A stretch of 64,000 nt of DNA, taken from the NCBI GenBank assembly GCA_008973525.1, contig WACJ01000097.1:992001-1056000 (forward strand), written 5' to 3'. Of the stretch, positions 33,455 to 45,199 are shown piece by piece; the stretch's first letter is position 1; each line of letters starts with the position of its first letter. The stretch comes from Stenopsyche tienmushanensis (lineage: Eukaryota; Arthropoda; Insecta; Trichoptera; Stenopsychidae). Made by a program: the position numbers and the translations under genes. A model generated the notes under the pieces. The model was not told the origin of the DNA. It ran no database searches and saw only the letters and a list, made by a program, of their open reading frames with translations.

Positions 33455-33575
33455 AAAAGCGCTCTCGATCCACACGTAACACTGGTGTCAGAAACAGTGG
33501 ATCGTTAAGATGCTAAGCCGTCTTGGATGGAGGCAAAGATGAATGACGCTATTGAAGTGATTGTCTTTTCTGGAA
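33455..33575 (+). mobile_element. LTR end, primer-binding site and leader
   Basis: cacacgtaacactggtgtca is followed by a leader ggatcgttaagatgctaagc and gaatgacgctattgaagtga, duplicating 18815-18935. A truncated retrotransposon 5' part. Confidence 0.55.
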
Positions 33576-34382
33576 TGTAGTAACACATACATGTCTCATT
33601 CCCCGTTACGATAAAGTCTCCCCTACACGACAGGTACGTCAACTTTGAAACAAAAAAAACCCTTAGCCTTAAAATTAGCCTTAGCTAAAAAGCCTTAGTC
33701 ATCGGTCGGTACGCAAATGGAAAAAGGTCGAAGAACGCTGTTATAGTCAAGTAACATTTTCAAATAAATTCGCATGGAAATATGCGCCCATAAAGCTCAC
33801 CGAGGGGGCGCAATAAAAATCCATTGCTGAAAAATTTAAAAATCCCCGACAAGCTATATCGTATTTCAGCAGACTTTCTTCGATACGCGAAGATGGAAAA
33901 GCAACAAAAAGGGAAGGATGAATAATATATAGGTGGCACGCCGAGGCTCGATGAATATTCACAAGTGTGCAATGAATTAATTGCTACAAGATATGATTCG
34001 GGCAACAGATGGCGGCGGGCTTTCCCCCTAATCACTTTTATCACCCCCCCCCCCCGAAATTTTGACAAAACGGGCAAATTCGGCGCCGTATAATGTATGC
34101 AGTGTTAAAAACGCACAACGACGTCACGCGATGAATGGCCACTTTATGGTCTGTTAGGACTTATTAAATGCATATTTCATAAGAGACGGGGCTGGGAGGC
34201 GTACGGCGGCTCCGTCTTATTTTGGGCTTCGTTTCATTAATGTCTTCTTTAACAAGGAGGCTGCTCAACCGGCGTAAATCTACAGCGTCCTGTGCGTTAT
34301 AAACGCATATAGCCATTCTGTTAGCCGGGATGCTCAAACTTCCAGCTCTTTAGGCCGGAGCATTTATAAAAGGGATTCAATA

Positions 34383-34530
34383 AACCCTCCTATAGCGTTT
34401 AATTCGTTAGGTCAATGCATCCTCACACATGTTAATCACTTGCACTTGTTAACAAACTAAATACGTGAAAATTTTGTATGGGTGCTTAAATTTTTATAGA
34501 TCCCTATCTCGACGTTATAGAAGGGTTATA
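34383..34530. repeat. short CCCTCCTATAGCG-type MITE
   Basis: Left aaccctcctatagcgtttaa and right cgacgttatagaagggtta are complementary. Shares the interior phrase aattttgtatggrtg with 55300-55446. Confidence 0.55.
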
Positions 34531-34759
34531 CATTTTATATTCGAATTAAAACTTTTGCAGCGCCAATGCGGCAATACACTTGACCCATTGATTTGATTTA
34601 ATTTTATTGTATCAAAAGCGATCTTATACTACGCAAAAACGGTTCCCTGATGTATCACCAAAGCTTAAGTTAATTAAAACAATAACTTTAAAATAAAATT
34701 ATTTGATTATTTGGATAAAAATACATGATTGTTAATTATTTTATTAAGTCTTTGGTCCA

Positions 34760-34905
34760 AGTAATCGCATAAAAAAGCTGTGTGATTTATAGAAAAATGA
34801 GGGATAGGTTCCATTATTTTTGAAAAATGCATAACTTCAAAATCGCATAAAAAAATCCACACAAAAATAGATCCAAGTGTAATACAACAATATCTCAGAA
34901 ACATT
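34760..34905 (-). repeat. cgcataaaaaa-rich repeat
   Basis: Contains gcataacttcaaaatcgcat and gttccattatttttgaaaa. Related stretches are at 43135-43300, 43550-43615 and 61090-61620, all repeating tcgcataaaaaa. A dispersed family with no coding capacity. Confidence 0.45.
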
Positions 34906-35189
34906 TTTTTTTAAGATTAAGATTTTATTAAGATTTCATTAAAAAACATTAAGATTTCAGAGTTAGAATTTGAGTTTAAGTAAAACAGTATTTTTCAAAC
35001 AGTCCCCTGTATATACATTTTTTAAAAATGGTCAGAAATGCTTTCAGAAAGTCTCGTGATAAGATTTAGCTTTGTAATGTTCTAAAACTTCCAGGCATTT
35101 CATATAATAGCAAGAGTTTGCATTGTAATGATCAGCTCATACATCTGTCGAAGACAGCTGCATAAATCAGCAAATAGTGTTGTCAGTCG

Positions 35190-35935
35190 CAGGTCATAGT
35201 GCAAATTGAAATAGCCACATGCCCTGGGCATACGTATATGGGGGCCCCAAGATTAATTAGTTGAATATTCGCGGGTTGAGGGCTGTAAACGAGTCCCATT
35301 CGCTCCGAGTCGTCGGTAACTTCATTATTTATGAAAGCACGTTTGTCTTGATAATTACAGGCAAGTGGTTTGGGCTGGTCTTCCCCGCCCAACCACCGGA
35401 TAACGTATTTATTCCGAAACAACGTCTAGGGATAAACCGTCGTCACGTCCCGTTTCTAATGCGGCGAACTTACGCCATTTTAATAGCTTATGAGCCAACA
35501 TAGCGCCATTACTTCACATCAGTCCCCGTCTCCGAACAATCAGAGATATGAGCGGGTGGATGCTTTCATGCTCATCATTTAATTCAATTAAAAATATTTT
35601 TAGTGGTTGGGGCACCGAAGGTAATTTTAATAGAAGCTGAGCCCGAAAAAGCCGAGCACGACATCAGATCTCGGAGCTTAGGCGGATTGTACACACAAAT
35701 TTTATGAAGACAAGGGCTGCAAATTTTAAAGACTATAAATTATGACGAGGAAATAAGAGACTAAGAATATTTGCATATGGAAGCGCTCACGGTGGGAGTT
35801 TACTTTTTAGAAATGCTCGTTTATTCAAGAGACTCGAAATTGCCATAGTAGAATTTCCCAAAGCGCTTTCAATGAAATAAAACTGCGATTTTCTCCGAAT
35901 TTTTTTACAAACTTCATCCTATTGAATAACATAAA
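35190..35935. other. single-copy-looking intron block, nothing recognised
   Basis: Moderate GC and few repeat words. Frames on both strands near 35260-35500 are mutual shadows and do not look like protein. It lies in the presumed first intron or 5' flank of Fas1. Confidence 0.3.
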
Positions 35936-35939
35936 AATA

Positions 35940-36110
35940 TCAAAAAGCAGCGTATTTATCAGTTTGCATCAACGTTTGTCCATGAGAAAGCTCTGTTCGA
36001 AGTGGGTACCGCATTTGCTTTGTTTGCGATTAAATACAACAACGCGTCCAAAATTCGGAGCACTGTTTTAGCGAAATAAAAGGAAGGAAAATTGCATTTG
36101 GAAGCTGATT
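35940..36110 (+). mobile_element. mariner fragment, family 2
   Basis: The + strand reads SMRKLCSKWVPHLL, then a decayed stretch ending FGALF. It is closest to 51775-52095 (same caaaaagcag start and cgtccamaattc words) and differs from the more frequent family 1 ([18 protein letters not shown]). Confidence 0.6.
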
Positions 36111-37329
36111 TTTCCTACCGCGTCTGTATAATACAGATTCTAAAATGGAAATCAATAATATAAGAACAAAGACGGTCTACTTGATAGTCTCAATAACAAC
36201 TATTATTGATATTTCTTTCATATGATCCATTCTGAGATGCTTGTATATCGAAACATTCTGTGTGTATTTCAATTCGCATCTCTAAATTGATTTGCAATTG
36301 TTCAGCAAGAGCTTTTGAAGCATTTCAAGTATTTGTTGAAGTGTATATTCGATCTCGGGCCAGCGAACAAACAATACAGTATTAATTTGAATATCATCTC
36401 AGACAACTATTCGAATGTTAAAATTGGAACTCGACTCTCGATGGGTTTTCGCTCGCTTTAAAGGATGCCAATTTTCTCGCGAGAAAAATTATCAGGGATG
36501 AAGGCGTGGGAGGAGACGTCCCCGGGGATAACACGACAGAATTCGTTATAGCTTATAAAAAGCAGGTGTGTGACGGCAAGAAATTTATGTGAGTAGAAAC
36601 AAGGAAAGTGCTGACAACGGCGTTGAGTATGCCGCAAGGGATGTATCCCTGTTGTTCCATTAGGATGCCAGGGATAACATTCCGTCTCGTCGACGATTTA
36701 ATAATAAAGGCAATGAGATTTGCCTCGGCAATGAAAAATGCTGTACGATTTTATCTGTATTTCATAAAGGCAATTAGTTAATAAATACAAACATTTTACA
36801 TCTTCGCCTTTATTAGAGATTATAATTTGGGGAAACGTCCAGCAAATCCAGCAAGTCTAGCAAATTACTTAATGTTTGAATATTCTCAAGAGAAAAAAAA
36901 AACACTTTGTAATTATTAAAAAAAAGTATATTTGGAGTATAATCATCATGGTTGGTAATTTTTTCCAGCAGTTTCCTACTATTGGCAATTGGAGGACATG
37001 TATTTCAAAGAAAATCTAATTTTTCCAAGATAAAACCCACTAGAACAACGTTGGAAAATTTGATATCTCAAACGAGTGAGATATAGGACCGGAATGAGTT
37101 AAACTTCAAAGCGTCCCCATGCAAATAAACGACGATGTAAAACCTATTCTATGTTTGATGTATGACAATAATTATATTGAAAGTCATTGTATAACACGCC
37201 ACACTTTCGACATGAATTTAGTCTATAGCCTAGAAACGCATTAAAGATGTGAATTCCGAGAATATGGCGAGAAAGGTTTCAATAGGAGGCAAATTTTGAA
37301 GATCAGATTTTCATTACTATGTTTATTTT

Positions 37330-37680
37330 CCCCACTTCAGATCGGCTGCGGTTACGAGGCATAGATGAGTCCACCGAGGTCTCCACACAATGGTCGATCA
37401 AATGAGTTGACCACGTCGGAAATGGTGAAGAAAAGCCACAAAATGGCCGTCAAAAATGCACGAACTGCTGTACATCGCATATTGACGACTGAACATTTGT
37501 AGATGAGAAAACCGTGCGCAAGATGGGTGCCGCATTTGCTCACAACAGAACAAAAGCAGCGCCATGCAAATGTTTTGATCGAGTGTTTGGCGCTTTTTTA
37601 GAGCATCAAAGCCGAGTTTTTGGGTCGATTCAAAGCCATGGATGAAAGATGCGTCCATCTTATATCCATATTAATCTTAA
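37330..37680 (+). mobile_element. mariner fragment, family 1
   Basis: The + strand has decayed DExxxGRPST-like sequence (RGIDESTEVSTQWSIK), then KPCARWVPHLLTTEQKQRHA and on toward FLGRFKAMDER, the region of the first catalytic Asp. Stops interrupt all frames. Confidence 0.65.
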
Positions 37681-37759
37681 AAATATTTTGAAAAAAATGA
37701 TTTTGTTTTTTTCATATTTTCAAAGTTTAGACTTTAAAGAATATATCTTTCAAAGAAAA

Positions 37760-38080
37760 CTTTCAATTATTTACGGAGTTATAGCTATTTTAGTGACGCG
37801 GTAACTAAGCCGGTCCTATCAGAATTAAATCTTTAAATGTGTTTTTTTCGAAATTACTTTTTTCAAAATGGTTGACAACATATCTCAAGTTCTATGTAAT
37901 GCATTTACTTTAAATTTAGTAAAAACAAATATTTATATAATCTTCTATTGTCCCTACCAGACTACAGGCTGTAAAAATCGCACAAGAAAAAATAATCCAT
38001 TTGGAAAAAAATTTGAGCGAAAAATCAAAGGATTTTTTCAAAAAAGGAATCAAAAAATTACCTTTACGCTGGCAATCGTT
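37760..38080 (+). repeat. copy 3 of the roughly 380-bp dispersed repeat
   Basis: Begins atagctattttagtgacgcg and ggtcctatcagaatt, then atatctcaagttctatg and tccctaccagacta. The right half diverges from copies 1 and 2. Confidence 0.5.
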
Positions 38081-38259
38081 TGAAAATGACGAATGAAAGA
38101 TAACTTTTGGTTTTACCTAATAATCAATATATAGTATAAAATTATAATATCGTAGATGTTAAGGAACCCAACGATCGATTTAGGCGAATATAATATTTTG
38201 TAGAAAGTTATATTTTTACAATGCAATGCGGTCTATTTGATAAATCCCAAATAGGGTCG

Positions 38260-39000
38260 TATTGACGAAGGAAAGGGTAATGCGATGAAACTCAGTCCGA
38301 TATTACGTTCACGAGGATTAAACAAATGGCCTACTTTTCGAAACAGTCCTAAAAATACGAAAATCGACAACGATCCACAAACGGACCTCGCATTAAAACG
38401 AAAATAACAATGTTTTCGGCTTCATTAGGGATTTTAGCTTAAGTCTGAATTGCGACCGCGTCGGGGACGTTTTTAACTTTTTTTCGGCGTGGCAAACAAA
38501 TGAGATTATAATGAGGGGATGAGGGAAGCCCCTGATGACGCAACAGAAACCATTTTTTCGACGTCGGGATCGCTCGCGTGGAAATTCTAGCGAATTTCAT
38601 ACCGAATCTGAAGATAAACGGGACACGCCGTCTGAGCATTATGTCCCGCGTTTTGGACAAGGACCAACACTCCAGATCTTCCATTTTCGAAAAAAAAGCC
38701 GAGCAATTTATTATTCATGGATTTGATTTACGCGTTCGCTTCGACTGAGCCGCTTTTTTCGAAATTATGGGACTCCAGCAGGATCCGTCACTTGTCCCCT
38801 GCAAATTAAATACGATCCGCGATGTCCTGTTATATTTTGAGAAGACGCCATCGCTTACGTATGCCGTCTGTGCCGTTACATCACCCAGAAGAGATTCTCA
38901 AATTCTGTCACATTTCAGACCAAATTCTTCCCCGTTATACGTAATGGACGCAAAAAAAGTTGTTTTGACATTTTACAGGTGTACATAAAAAATAGTCGAG
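38260..39000. other. unique-looking intron block
   Basis: Moderate GC with no protein-like frame; frames at 38439-38726 on both strands are shadows of each other. No repeat family assigned. Confidence 0.3.
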
Positions 39001-39814
39001 CGAAATAACGTAACAACATAAACATGAAAAGCGGAAAAGAATAAAAGCAGCATGAAACGTATTAAAATACATGAGGAATATGAGTTATATAATTTCCATA
39101 AAAAATGTCATCTGATATGTGAACATAAAATCAAGTAACGCTAACTAACTAATTTAATTATAATGATGCTAGAAAAAAATAGTTCCCTGGTGTATCAACA
39201 AATCCCACCCCTTCGGGGTATTTGCATTATGTAACACGTTTTATTCTACATAACTGGCCCAGCGGCTGGAAAACTAAAGGAACAGAACAAGCACGAGAGG
39301 AACAACAAGCAGACGGCTCGGAAGAACGACAAAGGAAGAATTCCACTTGGCAATCGTTGCCTTTTATATCGTTTTGTATTTGCCGAATTAAAAGGATCAA
39401 CACTAAGAGGGAAACTACCCAGTCTCAAATTCTATGGAGTAAATTGCATATGGAGGAGGACTTTTTTACTATCTCCTGAGGAAACTACTCAGTCTTTAAA
39501 AATATTCCCACATTTTCCATCGAGACGGTCATATGTTATATATGTTACCAGAGTCGTAACTAGGGTATGAAGCGCCGTGGCAAGTATCTAACTTAATGCC
39601 CCCCTAACCCCCCCGGAATCTAATTTATTTTTTAAATTTAATCCTATTATAAATGCAAGATATTAAATAATAATGTTTGATTTAAAACAATATACAAAGA
39701 TAATCCCAAAAGTACACGACCTAATGTATAGATAGCGGTTATTGTTGTAAAAAAAATACTATGATAGAAAGTGTCTAGACACTACGTTGCTTCCGTGATC
39801 GTACAGGTCATAGA

Positions 39815-39915
39815 CAATGCCGCAAAAAGCCCTATAAGAGGACGGAGTGGCCATAAGTGGTGTATGCTCAATCGGTCCGTTTTTCGGACCGCTGATATAA
39901 CGAATGAGCGGCTCA
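39815..39915 (-). mobile_element. LINE-B tail fragment, minus
   Basis: On the minus strand cgctcattcgttatatcagc is followed by ggtccgaaaaacggaccgat and ggccactccgtcctctta, matching 44300-44390. Confidence 0.5.
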
Positions 39916-39954
39916 CAAAAATATTATTTTGGAACAATGGTTAAGTTGTATGAG

Positions 39955-40072
39955 TAGGATTTAAATATAACCCGGAATTTAGCGTAGAGAACTATGTACA
40001 ATATTATATTTGTATTTTTATATATCACTAATGTACAGCAAGATTCCGGGTTATATTTGAATCCCACTAGTA
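39955..40072. repeat. 118-bp foldback MITE, ACCCGGAAT family
   Basis: Left gtaggatttaaatataaccc, right cgggttatatttgaatccca; complementary ends over about 30 bp with a short interior. Smallest member of the family at 28753-29000. Confidence 0.65.
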
Positions 40073-40439
40073 TATATAAAACGAATCTGCTGTGTATTTA
40101 ACTTAATCTAACTTAATTATATTTTGTAGTATATTCCAATGAAATCCAATTAAACAGTTCTCTGGTTTTAACAGTCTCTTGCACTTTTTTGCGATTTTCT
40201 TTCATTATAATAAGATTGGTTTTATAATATAAGACTCAAACTACTTAAATGTTCTTTCTTCATTTAAATACGTTTTGATGTAGATAACATTCCCCTGTAT
40301 TGATTTTTTCAGAAAATGCTCAATATTTCCTAAAGAAATGGAAACTTTTTTGGTTCCTTTGTGGTTTTTTATTAACCAGATAGATATCTATTCTGTTATT
40401 AAGACGTCAATATTGATTATATAAACTGTAATTGGCATT

Positions 40440-41500
40440 GGTGCATTTCATAACGTTCCCGGTTAAGACGCTACTTTGATACCGCAGAAGTGGACTGGCC
40501 AGCGGTGAGAGGGATGAACAAGTCGGGAACATTTCCACCGAAACTTAGTTTGAGAGTACTTCCCGAATGCAAGTAAAACCGCAAACTCTGGCTCCCAAAA
40601 TACCATTGGCTTACCCCGGGAAGCGCGCTCAAGAATATTTAAATTTAGACGATCTTTTATTAAAAGATAGAATGCAAGAGCGACTTGAGGAAACCGAGGT
40701 CGCGGAACTGTTAGGGGGTGGAAATCGATAAGTTGAAGGTCTTTTCTTTCGTGGGGTCTTAGCTGGATATGGCTTTGGGCGATGTCGAAGTAGACCGTGG
40801 ATATAAATCGGTACAAGCAGGTATATATACCCGACCGAAAGTATTAAAACATTAAGATCAATTACGAAAGGTTATCCCGGATTTCTTTGAATTCACAATT
40901 GTCTTTCGTTTAATCCTTCAATTATACCCGTCAGGAATTTTGTGAAATATTATATAATCAGTGTCGGAATTCGTTCCCGTCGATGAAAGGCTAATCACGT
41001 TTAATTTCGGACAGATATAAAGGTCAAAGCCATTTCATTACAGACGGATTATAAATTCAGGATGGATATATTTGATCGAAGTTTCGTCCCGAATATCGAC
41101 TGAAATATCCCCTCCGAAGTCGGCTGATATTCCGGGACGCCTGCGTCGACGTCTCGTTTCAATTTATAGAAATGAATTATGATTTCCACGTCAAGAAATT
41201 TGTCACCATCAATCAGAAAAAATGGGGAAAGTTGGAAGAAAGCCGAGTGTAAATTCATTGCGGGCCAGAATGGCTTCATGAAGTTTGCAAATGGCATTAC
41301 CATATAGCGCGCCAGGAACAAACTTCTGGAGTGCTTCTCGGGATCAGTTGCTGGAAAATTTTCGGTCCACTGGAACTTTGACCGAATTTACGTTGAAGAA
41401 AACTGTGTTTAAGACCGAACGAAAGACGACGAATATTAATTGTTTTAACGCTCAAATGTCCACAATCGCTTCACATTCATATTTATAATCATCATTCTTC
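40440..41500. other. unique-looking intron block
   Basis: About 1 kb of moderate GC. Frames at 40463-40816 and 41049-41321 (minus) show no recognisable motif. No repeat family assigned. Confidence 0.3.
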
Positions 41501-41559
41501 CAAATAAAATCTGTGAATTGCGATATGAATACGAAATAACGAGCTAGATTCTATTCTGA

Positions 41560-41925
41560 AGAAGCCTGCTCTTTCATATTGGGTGGCAGAGTTTAAACGA
41601 GGCCGTACCAGCTGTCAAGATGAACCCCAGTGGGGACAATGTCAATGATATTGGATGTCCGTCGATTGGAAGCGCGTCAGCTGTCATATATTGCATACTG
41701 ACTGAAAATTTGCACACGAGAAAGCTGTGCGCAAGATGGGTGCCGCGTTTGCTCACAATGGAACAAAAACAGCGTCGCAAGAATGTTTCTATCGAGTATT
41801 TGGCGATATTTCATAGCAATAAAACAGAGTTTTTGTGTCGATTCATAATCATTGATGAAAAATGGCTTCAATATATTTCACCCGAAACAAAAAAAAAACA
41901 CGGGGATCCTTCTCTGATTTAAGTT
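41560..41925 (+). mobile_element. mariner transposase fragment, family 1, most informative copy
   Basis: The + strand reads KPALSYWVAEFKRGRTSCQD with EP following, the conserved mariner HTH/linker start, then after a frame shift [40 protein letters not shown] and CRFIIIDEKWLQYISPETKK, ending HGDP. IDEKW stands where active mariners have (M/V)DETW, so the first catalytic Asp is kept. The second Asp region and C-terminus are absent. Confidence 0.8.
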
Positions 41926-41984
41926 ATAAAGATCTATGTTGCAGATTAGAACTAGATAAAAATAAATTAGAAGGGAGCGGTCAC

Positions 41985-42050
41985 AAGTCTATATGCCCAA
42001 CCGGTCCGAAAAGCGGACCGCTGATGGCGAATATTATGCGAACTTATTGC
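41985..42050 (-). mobile_element. LINE-B tail fragment, minus, next to mariner
   Basis: On the minus strand cagcggtccgcttttcggac and cggttgggcatatagacttg match the SGPxxGPVGH coding stretch. It lies 60 bp after the mariner fragment, tail to tail. Confidence 0.5.
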
Positions 42051-42059
42051 AACGTTTGA

Positions 42060-43130
42060 GTGATGTAATCAAGAAAAAAGGGCCGCATTTAGCTATAAAT
42101 AAATTGATGTTACATCATGGACATAAAATGTAATGCACTGAAAGGAGACTATGTTGAGAAATTAAGATATTTTTTGTATTATGTTTGATAGATCGGGTAC
42201 TTTTAGGAATACCCTCATATGTTAATTGTTTTACCCTCAATGAATTGTTTGTTTTAAATAAGGAAGTTTCCCTGCCGCCCTGAATTTAAATCAAATGTTG
42301 ATATGACACAAAATGTCTTCTCCAAGAAAGAAAAAGATCGGTATCTGGATTGCGGATGAAACGAGATATAACTTTCGAGAAATCGATTAAACATTCAATG
42401 CCTTATTATTTTGAACGCTTATTGTCATCCATAACTTTGAGATTGAATCTCATTCCAGATATTTGTTCCAAATAGCACCCTTTGAATGGCTGAAATTCGA
42501 TTTGAAAAATTCAAAGAATAGTTGGTAAGGCATTGTATGGTTACACGAGGCTCTACTTATTGATAAAAGATAAGAAACGTTTACGTCTAGTAAAACGTAG
42601 ATATCGGTACGGGCAGACATTCCGGCAATCTCGAACAGGGAATCTATCCCATTCGCAATATTTTGTGGCACACGGGCCCTCGCCATGTTTACCCTTTTTC
42701 CGTTTCCAAGAAACGACGAAAAATGCTAAAATATTAACCGCTCGGGCGATCATAATCGAGGGTTGTTATAATTAAAGAGCGGGCGTCGCCGAACAACCGG
42801 TGGGACAGGAAGTGCAATAAAGTGACACGAAGGATGTGCATCGTAAACGATGCATAAATGATTGCATCGAAAGCAAGCCGAGTGATGGCTACGAAATGCA
42901 TCCAAGTGAATAGAGGAAACGCGAATGGCTCGTTACTTTTATGGATTATGGACTATTTTTATGCCTCGAAAGTCGTAAAAATATCGATACATTGTAAGCC
43001 CTGCCCTTTACAGATACAGATAAAATTTAAAAAAAACAGCATTTAGCAATTAATGGCAATAAGTTTTACCACTGTCTGTTCATGTGGATGACCATTGATG
43101 TCGACTTTGATTGATTGAAACGATGCCAAA
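42060..43130. other. intron block without recognised genes
   Basis: Moderate GC. Short frames on both strands overlap and are shadows. Nothing supported. Confidence 0.3.
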
Positions 43131-43299
43131 AATTACATTACGTGAAAAATCGCACAAAAAAAGCAACGATTTACATAGAAAAAGTGTAGATGTGTTCCAA
43201 GAATTTTAAAAACCGCATAACTTTGAAACAGCTATAAAAAATATATATTCAAAATCGCACAAAAAAGTTAGTAAAAAAGCAGTTTCGATAAAAACGCGT

Positions 43300-43480
43300 T
43301 AAAAGATTTTATTATGGTGAGACTGACCAAGTTGCCGCGTCATTAAAATAGCTATTACTCCATAAGTAATTAGAATTTTTGAAAATCTTTTGGAGAATAT
43401 ATTTTTAAAAGTCAAACTAATGGAAAAATGCAAAAAAAACGAAATCAATTTTTTCAAATTTCAAAACTAGAATAAAGGGC
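43300..43480 (-). repeat. copy 4 of the dispersed repeat, inverted and short
   Basis: ccgcgtcattaaaatagcta is the complement of the atagctattttagtgacgcg lead-in of copies 2 and 3. The remainder is decayed. Confidence 0.45.
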
Positions 43481-44254
43481 ATGATCGTATATTCAGCGAT
43501 AGCAGATGCAATATGATTTACACTGTCCCAAATTATATAATATTAAAAAAAATTAAAAATCCGCATAACTTTGAAATCGCACAAAAAAAGTCGCACAAAA
43601 AGAGATTTGAGTGTATTTGGCAATGTGTTTTTTATCTAAATAAATAATTATTTTTTGCAATTGATCTGGAGACCGTTTGAGCCACGGAATAGGGCACGTC
43701 CCTAGGCAAAGAAATCCAGTGGTGTCAGATCTGACCAAATTTTGTAAATAAATTTAATAAAAACATCTTAAACATAAAAAAAAATACTTTCTTAATATTG
43801 ACTCTGTTAAATTGGTACCTCTTCAAATTTAACGACTTATTGAATGATTTGTATATGACATATCGTTGAAAAAGGTATAATCTACAATAGAAAAATTAAA
43901 TGAAGTTCAAAATAGTTGTTAGTTTTTTATTTATAGAATTTAGAAGCTGATATTTCTCATTCGTTTGCACATTTCATGTGAATTTGGAAGCTCAGAAATA
44001 TATTTATTTAAATCAATTGTATAAAATAATAATTTATTAAGATCAAAAGTATATTGCAAAACATAAAAACAGTTATTTTGTGCTATTACGACCAGAAATT
44101 AAAAAGTTATGATGATTTAAAGGTGAAATTTTGAATATTTCTATATCATTCATAGAGCTTAGAATTAGGGTTTTGAACCGTTATTTCTTTCCATTTCGGT
44201 TTTCACTCCGGTTCCTCATCTTCTTCGGACAACTTCGTTTTGTAATGAGAGTTG

Positions 44255-44400
44255 GTAATCGTTCTGTAGACATGTTCGGGTATGGCATCCCATCTCGAAG
44301 CGCTCATTCGTCATGTCAGCGATCTGAAAAGCGGACCGGTTGAACACACAGCCTTTGTGGCCACTCCGTCCTCTTTTGGGGCTTTTTAGGTTTCTATGAT
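44255..44400 (+). mobile_element. LINE-B tail fragment
   Basis: gttctgtagacatgttcggg, then cgctcattcgtcatgtcagc and ggaccggttgaacacacagc align with 32905-33000. It is followed by a mariner fragment in the opposite orientation. Confidence 0.55.
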
Positions 44401-44439
44401 CTGTACGATCATAACGTGGTCCCGAATAGCGGGACCAAC

Positions 44440-44640
44440 CAACGCATTGGGTTGGCAGAGGGTCTCCATGTTTCTTTGCTTCAGATGTGAAGCGATGGAC
44501 TCGAAAAAATTTTGTTCCATTGTGAGCAAACACGGCGCCCATTTTGCGCAAAACTTTCTCATGTCCAAATTTACAGTCAATATGCGATATACAGCATTTT
44601 TTTGAAATGTCTACCATATCTGCTAGCTCGCACACTTACA
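44440..44640 (-). mobile_element. mariner fragment, family 1, minus
   Basis: Minus-strand readings include ELADMVDISKKC (HTH region), ILTVNLDMRKFCAKWAPCLL and, in another frame, TSEAKKHGDPLPTQ. The stretch between MEQ and TSE is deleted, so the copy lost the DETW region. Confidence 0.65.
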
Positions 44641-44934
44641 GTCCACGGTCACCCAATACCATTTTGTGAATTTTCTTCACCATTTCTGAATTGGTTACTT
44701 CATTTGGTCGACTACTATGCTGTTCGCCTCGTCTAACCTTATCTTTACCATGATGTATTTACTACAACTTTAATAATAAGAATATCAATATGGAATGTAA
44801 TAGATATGGGGGTCAGAATTTTTCAAAATTTCATATGGTGTACCAAATACATATCATGGTAGCGCGCGGGAATTTTTTATTTTGTATTTAATACATTAAA
44901 TTTAAAATAGGAGGGGGGGGGGTACAAATTAGAT

Positions 44935-45165
44935 ATTTTGGCGATAAAATAATGTTTTTATCGGTTTTAAGTTCAGTTTCATACACTCGATTGAAACATC
45001 CTCACGACGCTGTTTTTGTTTGATTGCGAGCAAACGCGGTATCCGTCTTGCGCACGGCTTTCTCATGTGTAAATTTTCAGTCAAAATGCTATGTACAGCA
45101 CCCAATACAATTTTGTGGATTTTCTCATGTTCCGCGAATTTTTCATCATACAAAAATGAAAAACG
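44935..45165 (-). mobile_element. mariner fragment, family 1, minus
   Basis: The minus strand reads KIHKIVLGAVHSILTENLHM, then RKPCARRIPRLLAIKQKQRR and EDVSIEC before decaying. KIHKIVL matches the HTH-proximal part also seen near 48625. Confidence 0.65.
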
Positions 45166-45199
45166 CTGGGGTAATAGGCGACATGTAAATTAGATTGAA

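Noticed and set aside
34044..34055. run of twelve C residues as a structured element
   Set aside because: A single homopolymer tract; nothing around it suggests function and it is prone to assembly error.
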